DNA of 64,000 nucleotides from Podaxis mareebaensis (taxonomy: Eukaryota > Basidiomycota > Agaricomycetes > Agaricales > Agaricaceae). The number at the start of each line of letters is the position of its first letter. Within the stretch, counting starts at the first letter, position 1. The stretch is from positions 1-64,000 of the forward strand of contig JAEUWP010000634.1 in NCBI GenBank assembly GCA_018524725.1, read 5' to 3'. Positions 9,950 through 20,624 of this stretch are shown here, piece after piece. The notes beneath the pieces were generated by a model. That model did not search any database, was not told the origin of the DNA, and worked only from the letters and a program-made list of their open reading frames with translations. A program made the translations under genes and the position numbers.

Positions 9950-12769
9950 CATCATATACTAATTGTCTCTTATTATCAGTTTGTTGTATTGTATAAGTCT
10001 GTTCTAATACTTTAATACTACTAGCCTTTGGCTGTTAAAGATTTGAACCATTTAGTTTGAGTTTTATTTATTAGAGTATTTCTAGCCTTGCCAAAGGCTA
10101 GGCTAATAAATTTTCAAAATCTTCTATTTTTAAAGGTGTTTTTAATAGCCAAAGGCTATTAGTATTTAAACCTTTGATTTTTATGATAGTATCTCCTAGC
10201 CAGCCAAAGGCCGCTACTGTTTTTAATAAATAAGATTTAGGTGCTAAAAATATCGCTTTAGATGAAATAGTTTCAAGTTTTAATTTACCAAGTTCTTTAT
10301 TATTTACAATATTAGGAAATAGTTCATTCATTTTATCTGGGTTTAAATTAGTATAAATACTATCAGTATCAGTATAAAATAGTTTTAAATTAGGATGGCA
10401 GCCTTTGGCTGTAAATTGACTCATAATAATTCTACTATAAGATGTAATAGCAGCGGCAGCCGCAGCAGCGGCAGCAATGTTAATATTATAATCTTTTTCA
10501 TTAAGGTCTTCAGGTATATATTTATTTTCATTATTTCTATATTTGATTAAAAATTTATCATCTAATTCTATAATATCTGAGATTAACATTTGACTTGATT
10601 CAGATATATTATTAAATTCATTACTTGTTATAATTTTAATTAGATCGAATTCGTCTTTCATCCCTCATATAAACTATTAAGGTTTATTTTAGCTATATAA
10701 TTCATAGGATCTGATTTAGGATACTCTAATCTTAATTTATAGCCAAAGGCTAGATTATGAACGAATTCATTAAATATAATTTCTTTATCAAAAGTATAAC
10801 CCCATAAAATATCAAATTTATAACCAATTTTTATAGCGTTATCCATCTCAGATGAAAATAATAAATCATAATAACAACCTAGCCTTTGGCTACCAGCTAT
10901 AGTTCTAATACCATTTTTAGTTTTAACATGAGTCTGTAGAATAGGGTGTAATAAGTTACCAGCCTTTGGCTGTAGTAATTTTACAATAAAAGAATCCAAA
11001 AGCTTCTTTATCATATTTTCTAATATCACCTTCAAAATAGGTTTTATTACCTACAGGCATTGGAAAATTAGCCATAACGTATGGGTATAAACTATTAACA
11101 TCATAACCATAAACTAATTCATTATTATCATTAGTAGGAATATACATATCCAGCCAAAGGCTGCACCACCTGTATATGATTGTTTGATTCTCTTAAAATC
11201 ATCACCATAAATCATAGGTATAGTGTTTTCCTTCATATAGTGAGTTCTAAATAATCTCAAAGCATGTGAAGATAAAGTAGGATGTTCATTAATATTAATA
11301 TTAAATTTCTCAAAGAAAAGTAAGTTAAATTTCTTAATAACTTGGTATAAACTTACACAGTCATTAATACAATATCTAATACTTTCATCTTTTAAACTCC
11401 ATATGATGAATTTAGATTTATAATTGTTATATTTTTCTTCAGTAATAGCGTTTTGATCAAAGTATTTAATATTAGGTACTTTACCTTTATAATTTAAATT
11501 TGATTCATTAACGAAATCATATGGAAATATGGATTTTTGAGTTTTAACATTGAAAGATTTACCCAATTTTTTAAGACTAGATAGAAGTATTTGGTAACTA
11601 TCTCTAAATTGCAATCGGATTGCAAATTTACTATCTTTAGGAGCAAAATCTAAATCAATACTAATTAATTTACCATTATTCATTAAGATTTTACTAGCCT
11701 AGCCACACCAATTTTAACTAAAATTTTTAATAAGAATATACATCGAAGTTAGCTAAGTTATGAATATAAATTTTATTTTTATGGTATTTCCATCTACATA
11801 AGCTTATAATACATGTTTTAATCATATCTTCAGAAGATTTATAATCTGTAAGATAAAAACTATTAGCTTTTTTACAATCATACCAATTGATTAAATATGG
11901 TTGATGTTCATTATTTATTAAGCGTGTTTCTAAATCTAGTGTAATAAATTTCTCATTAAGAGTGCGACTTATTCTACTTTTCTTAATAAATTTACTAGGT
12001 TTAGAAGCTTTAAATAATACTAAATTACCATCAATATAATGATATGTATTTTCACCTATCTAGCCTTTGGCTAATAAATCCTTGACTATTACCAATTAAA
12101 CTTTTAATAGCCAAAGGCTAGTGTATTCTAATACTGGTATACCAGCTCTTCTTATTAAAACTTTGTTAATATCACCATCTTGAATAATTCTAGCCTCAGT
12201 AAGATCAGTAATTTGTACTAAAAATACATTACCTATCTGATCTTTAACTATACCATACTCAAATGGATTCATTGTTACAGGTAATTTATAGTGTTTATAA
12301 TATTGAAATTTTCTTTCATGTGTAAGTAGATTAATATCATCTAATGATGAATGTTTATCTACTTTACCATTTCTAATTCCATAACTAATTATAAGTTCAG
12401 AAAGTACACTGGTTTTATATTCTTCACTTTTAATAGCTAGAATATTCTCAATATACTTAACAGCCAAAGGCTGGAATTCTTTATCAAGTATATTAAGTTT
12501 TTGAAGATGTCCAGCCTTTGGTTGTTAAGATAATATTATCAATACTCTTGATTCTAAATAAACATATAACATGTTGTAGCCAGCTGCGCCCTAGCCTGTG
12601 GCAAGGCTGGGTGCAGCAAGAATTAATATTTTCTACATGGTTTAGCCCCGGCAAAAAAAGCATTAATTGCTTCAGAAATAAGTTAATTTGATATAGCCAG
12701 CGGGCTGCAGCCAAAGGCTGTATCTTTAATTGAATAAATAAAATTGTTCCATAGTTTTACTTTATTCAT
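9950..12769 (-). pseudogene. dpo: Plasmid-type family-B DNA polymerase, nearly full length but broken
   Basis: The most complete of several copies. On the minus strand: start MNKVKLWNNFIYSIKDT at 12769, LFRIKSIDNIIL near 12560, an N-terminal domain at 12467-12096, the exonuclease I box (YIHNLANFD) near 11760, exonuclease II (LQFRDSYQILLSSLKKLG) at 11620-11560, exonuclease III (YCINDCVSLYQVIKKFN) near 11365, polymerase motif A (YDVNSLYPYVMAN) near 11090, and polymerase motif C (YTDTDSIY) near 10370. The C-terminal tail (KTQTKWFKSL) is near 10050. Catalytic motifs are intact but the frame is broken, mainly at hairpins. At 11150 an 11-nt excision, and at 10965 a 10-nt excision, puts the neighbouring frames back in phase. 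Another shift near 10660 has no hairpin. Such genes come from integrated linear plasmids (invertrons). Confidence 0.88.
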
Positions 12770-13620
12770 TTTTATTTTAATTTACAGCCAAAGGCTGGAC
12801 TTTCACCTTAGTATAACCAAACCGCTGGAGCGGGTTTCTTTATCTATCGCCTATTCATTGAAACTACAGTCTTATAGTTTAGACACTAATGTAAACACAA
12901 CTTATGTTTATAATTAGACTCGATAAGACTTGCCAAGCTAAATCTAGCCAGCCTTTGGCTGCAGCAGCCATTGGCTGGTATAAATCCATACTTGTATTAA
13001 CAGACGCTTCTGCCTATGGCTGTAAATTAAAAATTCCAAAACATTGAATGCCCCAGATAAGAGTGTAACAGCCAAAAGCTGTATTATTTACTCTTACTTC
13101 TTGGTTCCGAATATAGCAGCCGGCCTTTGGCTGCTGCAGCCTTTGGGTTAAATTAAGTTGAATAAATTAACTTATTAATAAGTTAATTAAAACAATTAAA
13201 TACTAGCCCGGCTATTAATAGCTGCACCCTGCCAGCCATAGGCTGCTGCAGCCATTGGCTGGAGCAGCTATTACTAGCCGGGCTAGTAGCTTTTAATTTA
13301 AATTATTATTACTTTATTATATAATAAGAAATTATAGCACCCTACCCGCATTTTTGCACTCAGTAAGTCAGTTTGCTAGGCTGCTACACCAGCCAAAAGG
13401 CTGGGTGTCGCAGCCTTTGGCTATAAACCGATTTATTAAAACAATTTATTTTACAGCTAGCGGCTGTACGATGTAGCCGCCACCCACCCATAGGCTGGCC
13501 GGCTGCTATATCTGTGCTAGAAGAGTTTATGTTTTTGCAGCCAAAGGCTGGGGGGTTATAAAATAAGTTACAGCCACCCAAAAGGCTGCTGCAGCCTTTG
13601 GGTGTGGCTGCTGTTAGTAT
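12770..13620. other. Spacer between polymerase pseudogene and nad3
   Basis: No gene recognised. About 12820-12940 is unusual for this genome: a hairpin-free unique stretch containing the short palindrome CCGCTGGAGCGG. The rest is AT-rich sequence with GC hairpins at 12785, 12950-12980, 13105-13145, 13225-13265 and 13385-13610. Confidence 0.5.
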
Positions 13621-14001
13621 TTAATTAAATTTATTCTTTGTACTAGTATCAAAATTAGTTAATGCTATAGCTCCAGATCCTATTTCTAATACAAATCCTA
13701 TTGTTAAAACAATAAAGAAAATGATTGCAATAGAAAATCCGAAAGTAGATACTTGGTAAAGAGTTACAGCTATAGGGAATAATAGTAAAATTTCTAAATC
13801 AAAAATTAAGAATAACATAGCTACAATATAGAAATGAATTTGGAAAGTAGATCTAGTTTGACCTACAATAGCTTGGAAACCACATTCATAAGCAGAAACT
13901 TTAGCTTCATCAGGTCTATGTACAGCTAATAAAACATTTAAAGCTAATAAAGCCACAGCTAGAATAGGTACAAAAATAAATAAAAATAATAAATTATTCA
14001 T
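13621..14001 (-). CDS. nad3: NADH dehydrogenase subunit 3
   Basis: ND3 of complex I, a small inner-membrane subunit, 126 aa. The diagnostic loop AYECGFQAIVGQTRSTFQIHFY (quinone-site loop with its conserved Cys) is present, followed by two hydrophobic helices. I chose the ATG at 14001-13999: the A of this codon is the last base of the nad2 stop codon, so the two genes overlap by one nucleotide, an arrangement common in fungal mitochondria. An in-frame TTG two codons upstream lies inside nad2 and is not needed. The gene has no hairpins and no intron, and is probably co-transcribed with nad2. Confidence 0.95.
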   Translation of the reverse strand: MNNLLFLFIFVPILAVALLALNVLLAVHRPDEAKVSAYECGFQAIVGQTRSTFQIHFYIVAMLFLIFDLEILLLFPIAVTLYQVSTFGFSIAIIFFIVLTIGFVLEIGSGAIALTNFDTSTKNKFN

Positions 14002-15797
14002 TACCAATTAAATAGAGATAAAGATAGTAATTGTGTACTATTTAAGATTAAAGAAGGTTTTAAAATAAATAATAATATAGATAAAGTTAATACAGATATT
14101 AAATAACTATGTACATTACTTAGCCAAAGGCTATAATTATTTTCATTTATTAGGTTAGCCCAGCAGCCGCCTCTGGCTGCTGGTGTGGCTGCAATATTAT
14201 TTTCTAGCGATTCTTCTGTTTCAGTATATAGAACTTTAACTATTTTTAAATAATATGAAGCACTTATAACACTTACTAATATAGCTATTATAGATATGAA
14301 ATAATATCCATTTTGAATTGCAGAATATAATACAAATTGTTTACTAAAGAATCCTATTAAAGGTGGTATACCTGCCATAGAGAATAAGCATATAGCTAAA
14401 CTTAAACTTAATATAGGATTAGAAAAGAATTTTCCTTTTAGTTCTGCTATATATCTAATATCTGTAATGGCAAGGCTAGCCTTGGTTGTTATTTGAGTTG
14501 AAGCAGTTATATAACTTAAAGCTATAATAATTAAGAATATATTTAAATTAGTTATAGTATATTGTATTATATAGAATATTAAAGAATCTATAGAAGATTC
14601 ACTATTTATAGCTAAAGCTAATAATATAAATCCTATATGAGATATAGTACTATAAGCTAATAGTCTTTTTATTCTACTTTGAGCTAAACCTACTACAGTA
14701 CCTATTAATAAAGATAATAAAGAACTTATTAATAATAGATTTTTTAATAATGAATTACTAGCCAGCAGCAGCCAAAGGCTGCCGCTGTTGCTAGAGGTAG
14801 TTATAATATTTAATATATTAGATATATTTGTAGGTAATTGCCCGCTGGCAAATAAAGCATCTGATGTTATTAATGTAAATCCATAATATTGTAATTCTAA
14901 TAATAGAACTAATATAGAAATTTTAGGTATTATTGTTAACCATATTGTTACTATTGTAGGTACTTCATCGTAAACATCTGGACTCCAATTATGTAATGGA
15001 GCTGCTGCTATTTTAAATAAGAATCCTATAAAAATTAAAATTAAACCTAAACTTAAACCTTGTACAGCTAAGCTATAACTTACAGATACAGAATTATTAG
15101 CCACAGGCTGTAACTCTAAATAAATTACAGAATTAGATGTAGATATAATACTATATATAGATTCAAAGTTAGTTAAACCTGTATAAGAATATATTATACC
15201 ACATCCTAATAGTATTATACATGATGATAAACCTCCTAATAAGAAGTATTTTAAACCTGCTTTTGTTGATGATTCTGAATCTCTGTATAATGTAGATAAA
15301 ACATATAATCCAAAAGATTGTAATTCTATACTAATATATAGAGATATTAAATCAAAACTAGAGATTAATAAACATGACCCTAAACTACTAAATAATACTA
15401 TTAAAGAATAATCTAACCCATGGCTAGAATATTTTGTAATATTATTAGCTGTAGCTAAACCTAGATTTAATGGTTTTTTTAGCTGCTGCAGCCTTTGGGT
15501 GTGGCTGCTGTTAGTAAAAATATATTGATTTATATTTGGCCAAGATATTAATATTAAAGAACCTATTATTAATAAAAATGATTCTATCAATACTGATACT
15601 TGAGTTATTTGGAATAATCCGCTATATATACCTATACCTGATCCAATTGACTGAATATATAAAGTATTTAATGATAATACTCCGGCATATAAGAATATTA
15701 TAGATGATATTCTAGTAAAATAGATTGGAGATAAATTTCTATTTATAGAAGGTAGGGCCTTAGCCACTATTAAGATTAATATAGATGTAAAAATCAT
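14001..15797 (-). CDS. nad2: NADH dehydrogenase subunit 2 with in-frame hairpin inserts
   Basis: ND2 of complex I, 598 aa, slightly longer than usual. Typical proton-antiporter-like segments include YFLLGGLSSCIILLGCGIIY, AAAPLHNWSPDVYDEVPT and LFSMAGIPPLIGFF. The extra length sits partly in GC-hairpin insertions that keep the frame: around 15480-15515 (peptide with TQRLQQLKK), 14757-14795 (SGSLWLLLAS), 14155-14195 (AATPAARGGCW) and 14120-14135 (SLWL). They lie in predicted loops between helices, not in helices, so the gene is probably functional. The start ATG gives MIFTSILILI. Transcribed with nad3. Confidence 0.95.
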   Translation of the reverse strand: MIFTSILILIVAKALPSINRNLSPIYFTRISSIIFLYAGVLSLNTLYIQSIGSGIGIYSGLFQITQVSVLIESFLLIIGSLILISWPNINQYIFTNSSHTQRLQQLKKPLNLGLATANNITKYSSHGLDYSLIVLFSSLGSCLLISSFDLISLYISIELQSFGLYVLSTLYRDSESSTKAGLKYFLLGGLSSCIILLGCGIIYSYTGLTNFESIYSIISTSNSVIYLELQPVANNSVSVSYSLAVQGLSLGLILIFIGFLFKIAAAPLHNWSPDVYDEVPTIVTIWLTIIPKISILVLLLELQYYGFTLITSDALFASGQLPTNISNILNIITTSSNSGSLWLLLASNSLLKNLLLISSLLSLLIGTVVGLAQSRIKRLLAYSTISHIGFILLALAINSESSIDSLIFYIIQYTITNLNIFLIIIALSYITASTQITTKASLAITDIRYIAELKGKFFSNPILSLSLAICLFSMAGIPPLIGFFSKQFVLYSAIQNGYYFISIIAILVSVISASYYLKIVKVLYTETEESLENNIAATPAARGGCWANLINENNYSLWLSNVHSYLISVLTLSILLFILKPSLILNSTQLLSLSLFNW

Positions 15798-15857
15798 TAC
15801 TAAACCTCTTTTAATAGTATAACTTAACCTAAGCTGAGTTTAGCCAAAGGCTAGAGT

Positions 15858-17420
15858 TTACATCGTAACCATATACTTTTTCAGTATCGGGATTTGAAGG
15901 TATATTCCACCACCACCCACCCTAGCCTTTGGCAAGGGTGGGTGCGCCCGCAGCCTTTGGGAGCACAGCCATTGGCTGCTGCTCTCCTGTAGCCAAAGGC
16001 TAGATAGTTTTAAATCTTTATAAATTTTACCAGAGATCATTGCTATTTTAGAATCTTTAAGATGATGCAGCCGCCTTTTGGCTGATGCCACAGGCGGGTC
16101 TAAATAGACCCATAGATAAACTAGAGATAGTTGGATATTTATTCATATTTATTGAAAATTCTTCAAACATTAAGTCATTGAATTTAGACATTACTTGATA
16201 TAAGCTAATACAATCTTGTTCAAAGTATAGCCTATGGCTATGGCTTCTTCTAGTAAAGTACCTAAGATTCCACCCGCCAAAGGCTGCCGCTTTACCTTCA
16301 AAAGATTTGCAATATTCTAAATATTCATTCTCAGATAAGTCATTAAATAAGTTACAGCCACCCTTGCCAAAGGCTAGGGTGGGTGGTGCTGCAGCCAAAG
16401 GCTGCTGGGTGGCTGTAGCCAAAGGCTAGATTTTTTTTATTTATAGTGAGATTTTTTTTTTTACTTTAGAAATAAATTTATTATTTTTAGTAACTTGAAA
16501 TAATAATAATAATAATTATTATTAAGGTTATAATGATAATGATAATGATAATGATAAATATTTTTACCTGCCTATGGCTGTAACAAGCTGCGCCCTAGCC
16601 TGTGGCAAGGCTGGGTGCAGCAAGAATTATTTTATAATCAGATATTTTATCATTATATTTAATAATTAATTTTCCTTTTCTAGTACATAAATTTCAACTG
16701 AATTTTCATTATCATTTTTTTTTATAATTTTGGCGATAGTTTCTGCAGCCATTGGCTGTGGCACCCTAGCCACAGGCAAGGGTGTTATTTGAAAGAGTAA
16801 GAGTAGCCACAGGCTACAAAGACAAAGACAAAGACAAAAACTAAAACAAAGACTAAGACTACAACAAGAAAAATCTTATCACTATGAATTAATAAACCAT
16901 ATTTTAGCCAAAGGCTGGATCATGAGTTATAGGTAGTTGCAGCCAGTCACCCTTGCCACAGGCTAGGGCGCTGCTGGCAATAATGTTTATAATTATGATA
17001 ATTAATTTTATCAGCCGGGCCGGAATATCAGTTAATAACTCTTTTTTTCACCCTAGCCAAAGGCTAGGCTTTACCTTCTCTTACTCCAAACTAAAGATGC
17101 AGCTTTACTGCATCTAAATTAATAGATTTATATTCTTCAAATTTAATATAAAGTTTTGAATATGTTCTATAAAATATTCCTTATGATCTTTACTAGCAGC
17201 CGCAGCCACAGGCTGCTGCTGCTGTATTAAAAGATTTGATTCTAAAAAGAATTATAATATGTTGATTTTCATTTATATTATTAACAAAATTATCCCAGAA
17301 ATTATTAACAACAGCCTTTGGCTGATATTAATTCATTTGCAGCCTTGCTGTAGCCAAAGGCTAGATAATTTTATCTTTAACATGATAAGTATAATTATTC
17401 CACATTTTTAGCCAATTCAT
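15858..17420 (-). pseudogene. dpo: Plasmid-type DNA polymerase remnant starting with the cox1 leader
   Basis: Fragments on the minus strand: MNWLKMWNNYTYHVKDKII from the ATG at 17420, FWDNFVNNINENQHIIILFR near 17290, KTIAKIIKKNDNENSVEIY near 16735, and the exonuclease III region FEQDCISLYQVMSKFNDLMF with NMNKYPTISSL near 16230-16120. The rest is lost or broken by hairpins, and no polymerase motif A or C is present. The parallel copy at 12769 starts MNKVKLWNNF. Here the first codons are those of cox1 (MNWL) and the bases upstream (ACATAGCTAAATA) match the cox1 leader, so the 5' end has been exchanged. Confidence 0.75.
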
Positions 17421-18702
17421 TGTATTTAGCTATGTTTCTTCGGCTTAAGCTGGCAGGAGATATTTGATAAATTTAAAGTATTATTACTACAGCCATTGGC
17501 TGCAGCCAGCCAAAGGCCGCAGCTAGTATTATATAAAAAATGTAAGTATTCCTGCCTTTGGCTGGATGTAAATCCTGAGAGTTTTTATAACTAGAAATGA
17601 AACATTATTTCAAAAATCCAGCAGCCTCTGGCTGGTGTTCCACCAGCCTTTGGCTGGTGCTCCAAGTTCTTTAACAGGAGGTTTAACTCATACTAGCCGG
17701 GCTACTAATAATAGTCAATTACCTGGAGATTTGCTCCAGCACCGGCCATAGGGTGCGGCTGAAAGATTTAAAATCTAGTCTTTGGCTACAAAATTTAAAA
17801 GTTAATAGTAGCCCCCGCAGTTTAAGGCGGTGCAGGTACTAAAAATATCTTAAATACCCCATGATAAAATTCAGTACAATTATTAAGAAAACAAAATCAC
17901 TATCAATTAAAAAAAAAATCTCAAAAATCAAAAATTTTATTATCATTTAAAAATTCAATTCTTAGATATACAGCAGCGCCCTAGCCTGTGGCAAGGCTGG
18001 GCGCTGCAGCCATAGGCTGCTAGTAAAGTAAAACAAAATAAAAATATCAGCACCACCCTTGCCACAGGCTAGGGCGCTGCACCCACCCAAAAGGCTGCTG
18101 CTACTAAATACACATTTTTATGAAAGTTAATTTTCTATCATTTTTTCCAGCCCAGCAGCCTATGGCTGGTGCAGCCAGTCATTTTTTGTATTTTTTAGTT
18201 TGCAGCCAAAAGGCTGCTGCCAGCCAGCCATTGGCTGCTGCAGCATCCCTTTAGGCGGATAGCTAGATTTTTATTTTCAACTACAGCCTTTGGCTGAATA
18301 TTACTATATTCTTGTAGCCTAGAAAATGCAGACCTTTGCTACACCGGCACCATTTTGGCCCAGCCTTTGGCTGCTCCAGCCAATGGCTGGCTGAGGGGGG
18401 GGGGGGGAATGCAGCTTCAAATAAAGAATAAATTTATTTTTAAAAGAAGATTAAGTAGTAAATTTTTTATATAAAAAGATTATAAATTGCAGCCAAAGGC
18501 GGCACCTTATAATTAAAATTAATTCTAGTTTAAAGTTTAAAATTTATTTTTGTAATTTTCACCAGCCAATGGCTGGGTGGCGGCTGCTGCAATAATATAA
18601 ATTTAGCTCTAGATTAGTATGTGCATGCAGCCTTTGGCTGCCATAGGCGGAAAAAAAGCGTAGCATATTATTCTAAACTGGGTTAGCATAGTACTTAAAT
18701 TA
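17421..18702. repeat. Hairpin-rich spacer
   Basis: No gene recognised. Contains many simple and compound GC palindromes (17500-17780, 17970-18015, 18050-18110, 18150-18300, 18350-18390), three or more TAGCCNGGCTA short forms, and a run of about 14 G near 18394-18408. Confidence 0.6.
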
Positions 18703-18774
18703 GCCTCGGTTGCTTAGTGGTCAAAGCGCTATACTGAAGATATAGATATGGAAGTTCGATTCTCCCCCGGGGCA
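18703..18774 (+). tRNA. trnF: tRNA-Phe (GAA)
   Basis: Full cloverleaf. The acceptor GCCTCGG pairs with CCGGGGC (one G-U). The anticodon stem CTATA/TATAG encloses CTGAAGA, anticodon GAA. The T-loop TTCGATT is intact. It is the only plus-strand gene between cob and the tRNA cluster at 57-60 kb. Confidence 0.93.
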
Positions 18775-20019
18775 TTTATCTAACAGTAGTTGAGTTAAAA
18801 ATTATTCTAGCCTTGCCACAGGCTAGGCTACACATGTGATTATAAACAATGGATTTAAAATTAAAAAAGAAAACAATGCTATTAATAAATATAGTTACAG
18901 CGGCCTAGCCTTTGGCAAGGGTGGCTGTATCTATAACACGATCTTATTTTAAATTTTAAATAATAGCATACCACTTTAACTAAGTGGATATATAATATTA
19001 AGTGTGATAACATTCGAATTCTAGTAGTAGCAGCCTTTGGCTGCAGCAGCCTGTGGCTGCAGCCTGTGGCTGCTGCTAAAATACCTATCAATATTTGTAA
19101 CACCCGCAGCCAAAGGCTGCTGCAGCCACAGGCTGCTGCTAATACTTAAATATATTATTAGATTCATAAGATATTTAAGTCTTATCAGAGGTGTAGTGTA
19201 ATTTTAGCATTTTCATTCACTGGAGATTTAATCAATGTAATCCAAATGATTATTGATTATAGCCAAAGGCTAGATAATTTCTTAATTAATATCTCTGAAT
19301 GGCTTAAAAGCTTTACTAATAAACAAGATATAGCAGCCGCAGCCATTAGGCGGCTGCAGCCTCTGGCTGCAGCGGCCTTTGGGAGGAGCTGCAGCCTAGC
19401 CTTTGGCAAGGGTGGGTTATTAGGGAAGAATTCAAGTTCAAAGCTAATAATTTCACTTTATAAATAAGTAATATTTCAAGCCTTGGCTGTAATTCGTTTT
19501 AATTTATTTTATTTTTTGTTTTTAGCAGCCGCGTTTTTTGTTTTGTTTTTGTTTTGTTTTGTTTCTTAATTTTTTGTTTTTTGTTTTGTTTAATTTCAAG
19601 CCTTGGCTGTAATTTATTTTTAATTTATTTTTTAATTAATTAAATATTGTGTGCGTAAAAATTTGTTTTTTGTTTTTAGCAGCCGCGTTTTTTGTTTTAA
19701 ATTTGTAATATTATAGCCTACAATTTAATATAACTTAATTAAATAGACCAGTTAGCCAAGCTTAGAATTTTTATAGGACTAGACCACCCTTTTGTTGCCA
19801 CAGGCTAGGCTGGGGGTAAATTATAATTAAATTCTGCTATACTCGCCAGCAGTAGCATTGCTATTTAATTTTAAATTTAACCTCAGGTTAAATTTTTATT
19901 ATTGGCTGCACCAGCCAATGGCTGCTGCAGCTGCACCCTTTGGCTGCAGCCCATGGCTGCAGCAGCCTATGTTGCAGCAACCTATTATCGCAGCCTAGCC
20001 ACAGGCAAGGGTGGGTGTG
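18775..20019. repeat. Spacer with GC clusters and a T/G-rich duplicated block
   Basis: No gene recognised. Holds GC clusters at 18895-18925, 19025-19140, 19330-19410 and 19910-20015. A block at 19473-19699 is built from two related copies of an AT/TG-rich unit (see separate entry). Confidence 0.6.
19473..19699. repeat. Imperfect direct repeat with truncated hairpin and TTTTG tracts
   Basis: Two related copies (about 19473-19543 and 19592-19699). Each begins ATTTCAAGCC-TT-GGCTGTAATT and ends with GCAGCCGCG followed by TTTTTTGTTTT. TTTTG slippage tracts lie between them. An inverted, shorter relative (AACGCGGCTGCTAAAAAC) occurs at about 42906. Confidence 0.75.
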
Positions 20020-20178
20020 CTAATTTTTTTTACTTAATTTAGTTATATATAATCTTATAACTTGTTGGAAAGTAAATGAAGGTAAAATATATTTTGAGAA
20101 AACAAAAATTATAGAGAATAAAACAGCAAATGCAAATACTAATTGATTAAAGAAATAAAATGGTATTAGTTGTGGCAT
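20020..20178 (-). CDS. atp8: ATP synthase subunit 8
   Basis: Subunit 8 of the F0 part of ATP synthase, 52 aa. The start [17 protein letters not shown] is the classic fungal ATP8 N-terminus, followed by one membrane helix and a basic tail ending [11 protein letters not shown] chose the ATG at 20178. The open frame extends 16 codons upstream (MAEKLKLEP...), but that part includes hairpin-derived sequence and is not in the family. A GC hairpin lies about 42 nt upstream of the start. atp6, often the neighbour, is not in this window. Confidence 0.93.
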   Translation of the reverse strand: MPQLIPFYFFNQLVFAFAVLFSIIFVFSKYILPSFTFQQVIRLYITKLSKKN

Positions 20179-20552
20179 TATATTTATTATATTTTTTATA
20201 GGTTCTAATTTTAACTTTTCAGCCAAAGGCTGTAACTGTACTTTACTAGAACTATCTCTGCTTATTTTAAGCTTATATAATAATCTTGATTTTGTAGCCT
20301 TGCCGCACCAGCCATAGGCTGCTGCTGCTGCAGCAGCCTAATGGCTGCGGCTGCTATTATATTATTAATGAGATATTGAGGCTGTATTGTTTGTAGCCAA
20401 AGGCTATAAAACCTAATTATAAGCTACAGCAGCCGCCTTTTGGCTGCGGGTGCTGTATTAACACCCTTAAATTAGTTTTATGTACTGTAAAACAAAGATA
20501 TTAGCGGCTCAGGCTATTGGCTGAATATTAAAAAAAAAATTTTTTTTTTTAT
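20179..20552. repeat. Spacer between atp8 and trnG
   Basis: AT-rich with compound GC palindromes at 20295-20355 and 20425-20450 and homopolymer A/T runs at 20530-20550. No gene seen. Confidence 0.6.
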
Positions 20553-20624
20553 TACGAGTAGCCAGGTTCGAACTGACAACCTCAACTTGGAAGGCAGAGA
20601 TTATACCAATTTAACTATACTCGC
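20553..20624 (-). tRNA. trnG: tRNA-Gly (UCC)
   Basis: On the minus strand the acceptor GCGAGTA pairs with TACTCGT, the anticodon loop CTTCCAA gives UCC, and the T-loop TTCGAAC is normal. The anticodon stem has one weak pair. Confidence 0.9.

Noticed and set aside
19246..19467. Plus-strand 73-aa frame near 19.3 kb
   Set aside because: Only about 30 residues are not hairpin-derived (NFLINISEWLKSFTNKQD). No family is recognisable and there is no other support.
20020..20226. Start of atp8 at 20226
   Set aside because: The 16 extra residues include hairpin-derived sequence, while MPQLIPFYF at 20178 is the conserved family start.
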